From the NCBI RefSeq assembly GCF_001039355.2, contig NW_019775556.1, positions 1 to 64,000 on the forward strand: a DNA stretch of 64,000 nt. Reading direction: 5' to 3'. A model generated the notes under the pieces. That model saw only the letters and a list, made by a program, of their open reading frames with translations. It was not told the DNA's origin and searched no databases. The number at the start of each line of letters is the position of its first letter. The first letter of the stretch is position 1. The translations under genes and the position numbers were made by a program. This document shows positions 23,963-37,000 of the stretch, in pieces. The DNA is from Lingula anatina. Lineage: Eukaryota > Brachiopoda > Lingulata > Lingulida > Lingulidae.

Positions 23963-26751
23963 GCTATTAATAACTACTAATGTGATGTGTGATGATAAGT
24001 TGTACTACCATGAAAACATAAATTAATGCAGTGTCAAGAATTTACATCTCTAAAAGAATACACTAGTATCACCGAATTTTGTCATTATATTTTTAACCCA
24101 GCCAAACACAAGATACCTGTATTTCATTCAAAGACAAAGGTTATTTTTTTCTTTAACTTATTTCAGAGCTTGTTATGCTGAGAATTTCCTTATTATTTTT
24201 CAGAAATTTGCAAGATATTATTTAGAAATTAAAGGTGAGATCTTCATCACATTATTATGAATCTAGTTGAATTATCACTAAAAACAACTAATGTTTGTAT
24301 TAATGCACTTTGTATCTTATCTATTACATATGGCTGTAGAACACATTTAATATCTTGTAGTGATAACACTCCAAATGTCTGTGTTTTCTTATGCTTGTGT
24401 GGCTTGTGCTTGTTAGTTTAGGTGGTCATTTGTTTTACTAACCTTGTACATATATATAGTATATGTGTGAATGCGTTAACTATCAACTTAAAGAAGCTTT
24501 TGTTCCTAACTCTATGTTTGCAGTAAGAAAATATTATTATTTTCTTTTTTTTTTGCCTATATTAACAACCAAATTCATTTGGCTTACAGTAAATTAAATG
24601 TCAACTAACTGAAGGGGAAATAAGAAAGAAAAAAAAGAGAGTGAGCCATGTATAGAACAGTTTAACTCTTTCGTTTAGATTATCCACTAAAAGAAACAGT
24701 AGAAAGCATAGAGCCCCAGCCTAACGGTGATGTAATGCCTATTAACTATGATGGACCTGAAGAAAGTAGGCTTTTCTTTTTATGCATTTGTCTTTTAGTG
24801 CATGATGATATAGCATTTATTTTCTTTATTTCTTAGATAACTTGTTCCTGTTAATATTCTTCTGAAATTTGTTGCACATGTGAAAATGTTTTCAGTTTTA
24901 ACAGAGTAAATAAAGTGCCTTTTTTTCAATGCTCTGCATTTTCTGTTAAAATAATCAATTTCCTTAGTTACTCACATCTTGTATTTGTCTTATGTTATAT
25001 TTTAGATGATGAATCCCTGGAAAGTATAAATGGGAGCCAGCCCATAGTAGATCATACTGTTCATCAAAAGACTCATTTTAGAATAATTCTGAAAAGGGTA
25101 AGGTTTATGGCAGATCTGGTATTTTCTACGTACATAGATAATTATTTGTTTTTATGGAAGTATTTATATTATGCAAGGAAAATATGTTTTGCTGAATAGG
25201 AAATAATCAGTTAAGATATTTTCTGTAATTAAAATGATTCAAAAGCTAGAACTCAGGTGTGGTTTGTGTGATATTTAATCATGGAGACTTTGGTAACTTA
25301 ATTTACATTTACCCAGTTTAATTGTAAAAGAATGCTAATTTTTTTAAAAAGTTCAAATAAAATTCCTCTTTATATTACAGGTATGGGTGCTTGGAACATC
25401 TGTTTTATTGGTTTTCTTTGTCACGTTATCAGTTTTCCCAGCCATCATTTCTCACACAGAATCGGTGGCAGGGCCCTCTGAATCTCTCTCATTAAATGGT
25501 AAATACCTTAACTAGTTTGCTCATAGTGATTTTTTTTTTTACATTTATGGTTTTTAACATTGTTTTCTTTTTTAACAGTCCAGTCAAATATAATCTTTTG
25601 GAATCTCTGTCATTAAATGGCAAGTACCTTATCTGCTAGATGAAATGCAAGAACTGATTTTTTATTTTTTTATTTTTTTGCAGATTTATGATTTTCAAAA
25701 TTGTTTTTAACAATCACATTAAAGGCAATCTTTCCTTGTCTCATGGATGCCTTTTTTTCCTTCATTTCAGGGAAGTATTTCACTCCAGTTGTGTGTTTTG
25801 TATTATTCAATCTTGGAGATCTTACAGGCAGGACAGTGGCTGGATGGGTACAGTATGTGAGTAATTTGAATTTATAATTTATAAATCATTTTCACGTGCC
25901 AGTGTCGGGTCTGTAATGAAATAATTTACATGTTTTTTGTTTTTTTTTTTACTATTTAAAAAACAATGTATTTAGGTCTAGCATTCAGATTACTTTTTGA
26001 ACTCCATTATCATGTTGCTAAAACAAGAGATGTAAGTACATGATGTTCTTGATAAAAACCATACATAAATAGATTTTTCTGGTTGTGATAAGAAATTCAC
26101 CTTGTTATTGCCCTTTAGCAAAAGGAGAGATTGAAGTTTAGAATTCATCTTGTATTTTTTTTTCAGCCAAAAGAGAAGAGTGTTTTGTTACCCATTCTGA
26201 CAGTGCTTAGAATAGGATTTATTCCACTCTTCCTCTTGTGCAATTTCCAACCCAGAAAACATGGGGTGCCAGTTGTATTCGACAGCGATGTGTATCCAGT
26301 AGTTTTCATTCTAATTTTTGCTGTGTCCAATGGATATCTTGGGACATTATGTATGATATACGGCCCCAAGTAAGCATTGTTACTGTTTACTTCTTTTCCA
26401 TTGTCTGTTCAAAGTTTTCTCATAGCGTTTCTTTTAATCTGCAATTGATATTTAATGTGAGGGTAATATATGCATTTCATAGCACTCTGAAAGCCTATTC
26501 CATTTTGTAAAATAATGACCTAGCATGAAGAAGAGAAAAAGATTGCAAAAGTGGAATAATAATGACATTACGTATTAGAAGAAAAAAAGTCTTTTATTGT
26601 AGTAAATTGTTAAAAAACAATTCTAAAATCTATTTTCAGGCATGTCCCTGCAGGAGATATGGAGGCAGCAGGTGCTATCATGTCAGTGTTCCTCACAGTG
26701 GGGCTGGGCCTTGGATCACTCTTCTCCTTTGCTCTAATCAAATTGGTCTGA
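19623..26751 (+). CDS. Equilibrative nucleoside transporter, SLC29 family (ENT3-like), complete, 14 exons
   Basis: Facilitative carrier for nucleosides. Exons: 19623-19687, 20341-20422, 21694-21857, 22184-22278, 22837-22887, 23054-23139, 23773-23919, 24204-24234, 24679-24765, 25006-25097, 25381-25498, 25771-25856, 26167-26369, 26640-26751. They total 1419 nt, 472 residues, close to human ENT3 (475). TM1 carries the family signature GIATLLPWNFFITAKQ. Other family blocks are QGASLGLASLFPEGYTQAVM, AMGGTFAAVANVIS, FNLGDLTGRTVAGWVQYP, LCNFQPR and SDVYPV...SNGYLGTL, ending in a last TM segment. A hydrophilic central loop lies between TM6 and TM7. The short N-terminal cytosolic segment contains DEEPLI, matching an acidic dileucine sorting signal [DE]xxxL[LI], which suggests a lysosomal or endosomal carrier; that is inference. 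ENT1/2-like function cannot be excluded. Confidence 0.93.
23190..23555. mobile_element. Foldback MITE-like element in an SLC29 intron
   Basis: Near-perfect inverted termini of 23 bp (23200-23222 against 23522-23544, two mismatches; tip TTAAAG...CTCTTCGT), with weaker similarity continuing outward. Near the middle is a perfect 26-bp palindrome at 23346-23371 (arm GTTAAAATCTCTT). No transposase. Target-site duplication not resolved, so ends are approximate. Confidence 0.65.
23922..23960. repeat. (TG)n microsatellite abutting a splice donor
   Basis: About 18 TG dinucleotides begin within the donor GTAAGTG of the SLC29 exon ending at 23919. Confidence 0.95.
25479..25720 (+). repeat. Degenerate tandem duplication of an SLC29 exon end, about 121 bp period
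   Basis: The end of the exon at 25381-25498 with its intronic flank (gaatctctctcattaaatg...) recurs at about 25600 with divergence. In the copy the donor has become GCAAGT, and an acceptor-like ttttttaacag lies just ahead of it. Confidence 0.7.
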
Positions 26752-28052
26752 AGTCCATATTCTCAGTTCTCATTTGCAAAACCCTGGATTTTCACCTCTC
26801 TGCAGGCTTGCCATTTGGTCGTGTATTCACACTAAATTGCATAGCAGTGGATCAGTTTGCATCAATTTAGATTTTAGTTTGTTTCAATTTTGTATCAGTT
26901 TCACCTGGATTTTGAGAGTAGTGAGTGAGATGTTAACTTACAGTCTCCATTACTGAGGTGGGTTTAATTTGTAATACAGAGTCTACTACAGACCAAAACT
27001 CAGGGTTTGTTATTTCAAATATGCCAATTATATGCCTGCCATAGAAAAGGGGTCCAATTTGTCATTTCATCAGGAACAGCCATGGGTTGTTGGACACCTT
27101 TGACATAGTTTCTCAGAGAAGTTCTCCACATGGAAGCATTTATCGAAGCAGATTCGTATGCTTACATCATGAGGTCCCACTATTTAAGACTGGACCACTT
27201 AAAAGTGCGTCTTTTTGACTGGGACTCTTTGCTGCACTGAATTGAAGTCTTCCAGTTACCAATTAACAATTACAGGTTTTTAACTGAGCAGCAAAGTAAT
27301 ATGTTTGTAGATTTTGATATACTTTATTCTTACAATTATGAATTCCTCTTTTATGAAATCATTTTGTAGAGAAATTTGGATCTTTTGATAGTATTCATTG
27401 TACATACTGAGGCATACTTTCTCTTGTGAANATTTAACACATCAAAATTACAAATTCAGCTTCTTCATTTAAATCACAATTACATGTTTAAGTCTGTATT
27501 TTGTACACATATATATATTTATGTGCGTGTGATGGCAATCATGACTATAAATGTGCAGGTGTACTTTTACAAATAACTACTAGTATATACATCAGCAGAC
27601 ATACCCATTTCAGACAAAGCAGCAGCATGACAAACATAATGCAAAGTAAAAATAAAAATAAGCTTTACATTTGTAGTCAAACATTAAGTTATCAAAATTA
27701 CTGCAGCAGATATTTATTAATATATCATGTATTATTTGATGTAAATGCAATAGCACTTTTATTAGAATCGGGAGGGATTTAGTGACATCAGTCAATAGAG
27801 AAATATCTAAAGATTTTACAAGAACCATTGGATACAGGCACTTTAACCCTGGTAAATACATCGCAAAGGAATTTGGTACACGTACATCATGAATCCTCTG
27901 GATTCATTTTACTACAATAAAATTTTCTAACTTGTCCAGGATTTCCCAAAACATTTTCTCAAGTAGCAGACTTAACTTGTCTACCACTACCACCATTACT
28001 ACTCGCTTCAATTTTTACCTCAAAGAAATGTTTATCACTTCTCAAGATTTTT
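26752..28052. other. Convergent intergenic / 3' UTR region between SLC29 and BBOF1
   Basis: No exon found. Plus-strand AATAAA occurs at 27916-27921; on the minus strand AATAAA is read at 27758-27763 and 27713-27718. If these are used, the two 3' UTRs overlap by 100-200 bp. Single N at 27431. Confidence 0.45.
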
Positions 28053-31000
28053 TCAAGTAACAGTCTCAACGGCTCTGCTGTCTTCCTGGAAGGCCGTTCT
28101 GACATCTGGAATGCCGAGGACGCCATCTTGGCCATCTTTACCTCCCACGTCTGCCTGGGTCAGGAAGGTATGGTCAGCATCGTAGTCTTCTTCTACAGAC
28201 CTGTAACAAGGGCAGAGGTGTAGGCATTTCTCAAAATTATGAGTGAGAATAGAAGGGGTTGAGAATGGGATTTGACCCTGAATTTCAAAGGCATGGTGGT
28301 ATGACTCCCCCCCAACACCAGTACATGGTAAAAATTCTCGGTAAAAATTTGTTGTTGGTGGAGGAGAGATGGTGCCAGCACTCAGGCTTGAGATTTGTTG
28401 AAAAGACAAAACAAAAACTGATGGTGATTACAAATGGTCAAAACTGACTACTGAACATTTGACATGCCCTGATTAGATTTTAGCATTAACAGATACTACC
28501 CGGTACAAAGCTGTTTTGGTTTACACTTACTGCTGTGTGATGCTAAGCATCCCGTGTCCAGTTTGTATGGCAGGAAATGCGGTGCGGGATCTCGTGGGTG
28601 TGGCGGCAGCTTCTTTCTTGGTTCCGTTCATTTTGGCAAACAAAGTCCTCAGAACCTTCTCTTTCTGCTCCCAGGTCAGGTCACTAATGTCCACTTGGCC
28701 TGACAAGTCCAGCCTACAAAGATGAATTAGAACTTTTATCTATCTATCAATTTATCTATTTATGACTTAACTATCTATCTGTCTATCTACTGGTATGCCT
28801 TCAGAGACGGCCCCCCAGCTAATTAAAACCTCTCACAGATTGAATAATCTTATGCAACATCAATAATGTACTCAAATATTACATGAGGTAATAAAATTTT
28901 GAAATACTGCCAACCTATGAATTATGTATGGTATACGTATGCTACTGAATGACAAAAATATACATATACACCAATGCTTGTATGTTTATACTCTTTGGTT
29001 ACTGCCTGATCTATTTAGTATCTAATAAGTGGGATATAACATGTACCTGTGTTGCAAAAAAGAGTTACATTATCCAGTCAAATGGTTTACAGTTGTGTCA
29101 AATGAGACATTTTTCTTAAATATTTGATATAATTTCGTAGGCTGAAAATGAATCACTCAGATAAATTAATGATCTCACTAACTATTATTCATTAATGAGT
29201 AGCTTTAATTAGACTTTTTGACTATCCACCCTTTATTTGTACTGTAGGTAATACATGTGACAAACAACAAAATAGTCAAAATATTTCACAATTTGGATTA
29301 TCAATACTTTCCTGGTTCAACAAAAAACATGCTTTATATAATAATAACAGTAATGAAATATTTATGTAGACAGAATGTGGGTTTGTGTTTGAGCTATATC
29401 TCTGCTCTTGTTAAATAGATTAAAAGCCAAAGAGCTGGCACAGATGGAACTGAAGAATTACAAAATGGGTTTTATTTCTGATACATCTTCCATTTTGTTG
29501 GATTCGTCATCATCATGGGTAAGTTTCTGAAGAATTCAATTTAATTATAACATGCTGTTTTGGATCATAGAATAAATCAGAGTGATGTCAAAGGTATTGT
29601 TAAACATATTCAGTAATTATTTAGTAAAAATCCATGATACAATGAAGGGTTGAAACTACTTTAACTCATTCAAGTCATCTGCTAGAGCCATTAGCATGGC
29701 AACCAAACTAAAATTTGCCTGTTTTACATATATATATATATCAAAATGTCACCAAAATTCAACATCAATGGAATAGTAATGGATTCTTGATTTCATGTAG
29801 AACAAATTTGTAAATCTTGCCACTAAGAAGAAGCTACACCCAAGGGGGGGGGGGAGTTAAATTAACACAAAAGAAGCGCAATTTATAGGATGGGGTATAA
29901 CAATTCAAGATTGAAACATACGGGACCTGCAGGTATAACCTTGGGCAAGCAAGTACAACATTCACATTCTACTTACTTTTTGTCCTGTCTGGTTTAAAAT
30001 GACCACAAAATACATGTATGCGTGTTAGTAATTTACAGAAATAAAAGAAAAGATTTCAAAATACTTAAAGAGGTTCAGCAAAAATTAACAACATCATATA
30101 CAACACATATTTCAAGAAATAACTAAAAGAATTAGTATGTAATTCCAACCCAGACTAACACTATGGCTCTGTTGTCATCAGCCAAAACTGGTTTGATCAA
30201 AGTGACATCACAAAGTGGACAGAAGGTTGATTGTAGCATGTTATGCAGAAACCACAGTATTGTTATGGTAAACCTGAAGTAATTGCAATCAGCTCCTCAC
30301 TTAAACTGAATGTTCACTGATTAACTGATTGCATTACATCCTACAGAAGCCTGCTGCATGTACTGTTTTGATCAATGCTTTCTCTCTTCTTTCACTTTGT
30401 AACACGGTGAATTTGGACCAAAACAAGTTCTGATGTACAGAGAGAATATTTGTATTACTTACAATCTCTGAGCTGCCTCCAAGTCTTGGAAGACACTGTT
30501 GGTGCTGTTTTCAGATTTGTGGAACGTTCTGATCTTTGGATATTCTCCTCTTCCAGCATGGGCCGCTAACATTCTTTGTTGGTAGGCAGCATGGGCATCC
30601 TTTTTGTATTGTAATCTAAAACGAGATGATAAACCATTAGTCTTTAGCATCTGCCAATTATCTCTTTCAAATAATTCTGTTATATTGCAGTATCTCAAAT
30701 TTCTAATAAAACCTCTGTGTTAGTTCCTGATCCAATTAAGAATGGGATCATTTATATGTCATTATTTTCTACCAGATTATCATGTACGTGCTATGTCACA
30801 ATCTTGTATCTCTTTAGGTAGTGCACTATTTATATTGATTTGACACAGGGGAGTGGTATGCATATGGGAGGGGAGGGGAAGGGATGCTTAGGATGTAGTC
30901 CTTGGCTTATATATACACCTAAGTATTCTAATATGATATGAAATGAAAGGACTGTGTTTGACTGGTAATATAAACATGCTGGATATCACAGTTTTCGCTA

Positions 31001-34000
31001 TAATAACAGACTGAGTGTAATACTGAGGAATAAGGTGCATGCAGGCATTGCTGTACATTATTGGTCGTTATTGGGATAATTTTACTTACTGTGGAATCCG
31101 TTTCCTCAAACTGTTCATGAGAATATAGATTTTTAAAAACTATAATCAATAGATTTAATCTGTATTCAAAAAGCATACAGCTTTTATACTTTGCATTAGG
31201 TGATAGAGATATATCTAGGGAATCAATAACTTGAATTTGTAGGAAATATGAAAAGATGGCATCACAGCATAAAATGAATATATGACTTTGATAACATTAT
31301 ATTTTATATGTTAGAATGTGGCAAGGAAAAGAAACTTGAATGAATGAAAGAATGCATGAAATTAAATATAAAAGCTGTAACAACTTACTGGTTTGCAGCT
31401 ATTTCAGATTTCACATTTTCCAGTGCTTCCAAGAAAAATCGCTCAATCTGTGTTCTTTGGTCTAGAATGTTTCTAGCTAGTCTTTTAACTTTGTTCATCT
31501 CTTTTGTTTTTAATTCAACAGTCCTTTGGAGTTTGACAATTTCATTTTTGCTGGATTCATTTTCTATTTGAAACTTTTCAATCAAGGCTTGTCTGTCTCG
31601 CTCAAATTCCCTAACCACATGGCTCAGTGACTGTTCCAATGTCTGGATTTTTTCTTGTTGCTGGAAAAAGAACACAAAAATTATCATCTCAACATTACCT
31701 AAATAATACCTTTTTTTGATAAATGGTTTTGATTAGCTGGTCAATTAGTAAATTAAAGTAAAATAACTGCAAAATCTTGTTCGAGTTTGGCAAAAATATA
31801 TGTAACCTAAACTGGCCAAATATCAATGAACCTATATGTTGTGATTGTCATTGCCATCATTACCACATGGCATAATATTAACCAACATATATTACACAAG
31901 AAAGTTATTTACAAACAGGTGAGGAGGGAGTATATTAAAATTTTTGATCTAAAGCACTGTATGCCAACCTCTTTCAAAGCCTGTTTTTGTTGCTTAGATT
32001 TTATGACTTTCTCTTGCACAAGAGCTTCGTGCAGTTCTTTTTCTCCTGTCAAATGCTCGTTTTCCTCCTCCAGTTTTTTCTTTCTAGATTTAAGCTCATC
32101 ACTTTCTTTGACGTGAAAGCCCAATGCTTCTGACAGCCTCACGTTTTCCTTGTAGATTGACCTTGTAGTTTCATCAAGATTTCTAAAATAATAATAATAA
32201 TAATTAATAAAGAAATAAAAATAAAATAAACAAATATAAATTAGATGTGTCAGTATAACCTATTTCATTTTTGTATGCTGAATGTTGTTTTATTTCTTAT
32301 AAATTTTTGAGAAGTAAAATTTAACCACTACATTGTTCATGTAAATAGCAATGCAATGGCCTACATATGTATAAAACAATTCTGTAAGATGCATTAATTA
32401 TTTAATAATATATTTACACTATAGCTTCCAGGTGAGCTTTCTCAGCAAGCTCTGCAATTTTCTGGTTAGCCTCTTGTTGCAACCGCATCTGAAAATTAAA
32501 AAAGGACATTATCAAAGCATTTCTTCCCATTTACATTGTCTTCTTCTGGATGCATCTTTTATGTAAAAACAGACTTTATTATCCATTAAAATTTGTATAG
32601 CTCTTTAATATTATCATTATCAAATTATCTAATATAATATACAACAAATATTTATAACAAAAACACAGCAAATACCTTTTCCTCAAAGAATTTCTGCTCC
32701 ATTCTTGTCAGTGTGGTTTTATGCTCTTTGTTTGCAACAAACATAGCATCTTTAATCTGAAAACAGGTAGAAAATAAGAAAATATAACCCAATGAACACC
32801 ATAAGTCTGTACAAATTAATTGCCCTTTCATGCAAAATGCATAATCCATAGCTGTCTTACAGCATAAATTATTATTAAAATCCAAGTAGCACATTTTATT
32901 TAATTATGCATAGCCATCTACCAATACATCTAGGCCAATGTACAGAGATCAGTAATGCGTTCACAGAACTATACTCAACAGAAGTAAGTACACAGTAATT
33001 ATCATTATTTTGTGTTGAGAATTAGATACTACTATAGATACTATGTTTTCCTAGAAACTTTCATTACAAAAATTCAGCTGTAGATCAACCATACAAAAAT
33101 GAAGATGCTTTGGTTGGTGTATGTATTGTATACACACACACACATACACATACACACACTGGGAACTCTATCAAATCATTTGATCTGTCTTTGGAGAACA
33201 TCTACTGACAGTCTGTCTCACAGGGCTGCCACTTGGCAGTGACAGACTTTAAATGCTGATGTCTGTAGAGAGTGGTTAAAACTGTGCGGAGATTGCTTTG
33301 ACCTTTTACTAGGAACATTGGTCACTTATATAGACTAACTGATCAAATGGCTTATACATGAGATGGTCATAGATGAGATTATATAGTAAAGTACACGGGT
33401 GGTTGACTTTGGTCAGAAATATGGATGGGTTCATATAAATTGCAGGAACCATGATTATAACTGCATTTTGCTTGAAGACCCACTTAAACATTTCATCTCA
33501 AGTCTTGGCAATATTAAATGACTTAAAATATTTACTTCTGATATTCACTTTTCTTGACAGTTTATGTGGGATAACTATAAATAGAGTTCAGGCATAGCCC
33601 ACCTCATCCAACTCTCTCTGCATCTGAGCTCTTTTCTTTCTGAATTCTTTAACCATTTTCAGTTCTTTCTGGAGTACTTCAATATCCTTATTTTTCTTCT
33701 CTAGTTTATCTTCCAAATCCTTGATCTGTTCATTGCAGTCATCAATCTGGAAGAGATATGTTGGAATTTAAGAATAATTTTGTACATTTCTTTCACCGTT
33801 ATGGCAAGCACTTGCAGATTGTATATATATATCAGGCCCGTAGCCAGCAATTTCAAAAGGGGGGGGGGGTTCTTTTTCTGAAAAAGTGGACCTTTTCCCA
33901 TCAAAACTTCATGTACCTTGATCAAATTTTACCCAAAGTGGACCTTTTTCCAGCAAAAGGGGCGGTTCTTTCGAACCCCCCGAACCCCCCCTGGCTACGG

Positions 34001-37000
34001 GCCTGTATATATATATATATATATTGAAGGCTACAAAAGACATTAGACATTTAAACAGCAAAATAACCCTTAAGTATTTCTAGGTGAAATTGCTAACTAC
34101 AATTTTAATGCCAAGGGCTCAAACAAAACTTATAATTAATGTAATCAAAAACTTACAATTGTTTCCTTTTCTTTTCTGTGTTCTGTCTTTAGATCCTTGA
34201 TTTGCCTTTGCAGTTTTTCAATCTATAAAAGAGAAATTAAAACAACAGATAATAATATGCCTTACAGCAATTTCCATAAATTGTGGTTTTACAAGTTTCT
34301 TTATGACTGGTTATTACCTTTATCATGACTTGATGCTGATATTAAGCTTTCCCATTTCATTTGTAAGTTTTTTATTTATATATTATTATTAATTTTTATT
34401 AACTTTATCACAGAAATCAACAAAACACTGAGTTGTTCCTTTAATTTACCACAAAGTCATAACTCGCATTAGCCATGTATTGTACTTACACCTTCATCTT
34501 TCTCCTGATCTTTAGTTTTAAGGAAAGAGATCACTTCTATTGTGTCCTTCTCCGTCTGATGCATAGCACTCTGGAGGTCCTGGTTCTGTTCCGCCAGTCT
34601 CCGGGCATTCTCTCTGGAAAACATTGACAGGGTGGATTTAGTACTCATAACTGTGTCAAACATTTCAATAATTATCATTTCAGAAAGTACACCCCGAGTG
34701 TGCAATATCTGTGCACAGGTTTTAAACAGAACTCATCTCATGAAATTCTTGTTTCTATGGTATTTTGATACAGTGTTCCTGTATACAGATGAAAACACTT
34801 TATAATCATGTAGAGTGTATCTTTAATTGAAAAAAGAACAAATTGATCAGATTAAGTGCAAACTTGACTTACCTGTATTCCTGCCTGGAAGCTTCTAGCA
34901 CATTCAGTTTGGTTTCCCATACTTTGGCACTGGCTGTTGCTATGGCAACCTTACTCTCAGCCTTCTTGGACTTCTTTCCCTTCTTCCTGTAAACAATTAA
35001 AAAGGCAGTTGAAATTTTACTGACAGAGAACTCTGCTACATCCTGTACAACTCAGGTAATTTGTAACCTGAGATGATTGTTGCTGTACCACATTGGCAGA
35101 TCAGGAGGGAGATCCCCACCCCCCTCTTTTCCCTATCACTGTAAGTGGCATTTAGGTATACATCTTAACTATAAATTATGATTAATGAAAATCAGAGTAT
35201 GTGTATAAAAAATTATCTGAAAATATTTATTAAGAATATTTAAAAAAAAAACAGTGTTCAAACAATTCCAACCACTGGCTTGCTAATGACTGTGAAAACA
35301 TAAATACAAAAACCTGGATATCTAATTTAAAGAAAGACATTTTATTTGTTCTTCTGCATTTCAAAATATTACAAATCCAAGAGTTGACAACCAAAGCATT
35401 ATTTTAAATTGAAGTTAAAACATATAAGATGCTTTACTGAAGATATTATATGATATTAAATATATTTAATGAATCAGTGAGTGACTAAGCCCATTTTCGG
35501 TTATTTCCACTATACTGCTATGCCCTTAATGTAGTCAGGGCTTTATTCCCAATTTCATAACATGTTTGTAATTATATTTACTGTAGTAATGCATAAGATG
35601 ACTGGTGTCTCTGCACAGTTTAGTATATTTCTCATTTAAAATTTAAATGTGTAATAAAACATTGTATAAATTATTGAGTGGAAACAAATATATCATTCAA
35701 CATAAAATAACACCATATATTAAAATTCTTTTGAATTGATCTTGGATCTGTTACAATCTCACTAACATAGATTTCTTAAAATGAAAAATATATGTTGTAA
35801 GTATAGAAAATGAGGGAGGCAAATACATGTATCTCATTCTTTTAAACTAATATTTATATAACACTTTTAATGTCCATACTTTTTACTAGTAGTATCTAGT
35901 TTCTCATGGATATGTTGAGCTACCATGTATTTTATCAAGTTCTAACATTGTGTACTGCATTTTATGGGTTAAATTCAGAGAAATTCTAACTTCTTGAATC
36001 TATCATCCTCAATAGTTCATTTCACAAATGTATCCCCTGGTTCTATGACATTCCACGTCATTCCAGTAGAAATCTTCACCATGATCTAGAAGCACACAGT
36101 CTTCTTCATTTCCAGACTTCCTGCCATTATCTGGGTTTTTGGAGTCCCACTTGGTGTACTCCAGTCTCTTACCAGTGGACATCCACATGAATCTTCCTTC
36201 CCTCCCAACATCATGTGCCGAAGTCCAAAAGTCCCTCCTTCTCAAATCTGTAAAACAAAGAGGATTAATATTGAATAAACTTGAATTGTTTTCCACTAAT
36301 CTTAAAAGGATTGATCAATATGTACAGTAATATCATGACTATTATTTTTAAAACAATAATTCATATACCATCCTTCGTAAGATTGGAGGGTTTTAATTTC
36401 TTGCCATATTCTAAATATCACATGAAATTGTCTCAGAATAGTCATAGATTGAAACTCACCACTGTCTTGTTCTATTGTTGTCCTTAAAAAGTCATTTTCT
36501 GCTTTTGTTTCTATGGCAACAAGTCTTGCACCATACTCTCCACATTCTCTGTCTGCTTCATTCCAAGCTTTCTCTGGCAAGCCAACAAATTTGTAGCAAG
36601 ACTTCAAAGCTTTGTTATCGATGAACCCTCCAGGACATGTAAATGCTGAGTATCAGAAATATGAATTACAATCAATCAGAAAATGATTTAAGATGTTCAA
36701 ATCACAAAAACAGAATTCTTTTTCTTTCTTTTTGTGCAAATGCATATTTGAAACAATCTTACGAAAGAAAAATGAAATTTTATTTTTTATTTTTTTCATT
36801 AATAAATAAAATTATTTGCCATTTTCAAAAAAGAAAAAAAAGAAAAAAAGGATAAAGAAATCCTACCTGTCACTCCCTGGGATAGGTTTTTGGCAGCATT
36901 CACCTTGCACTGGGAAAGCTCAGTGATCACAAGATTATACTTCTCCGCGACCAGCTGCATGGCAGTCTGCAGGTTGGTCAGGGAGGTCTGAAGGAACTTG

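Noticed and set aside
31344-32116. Plus-strand open frames of 75-96 codons
   Set aside because: Antisense shadows of BBOF1 coiled-coil exons 31389-31660 and 31969-32182.
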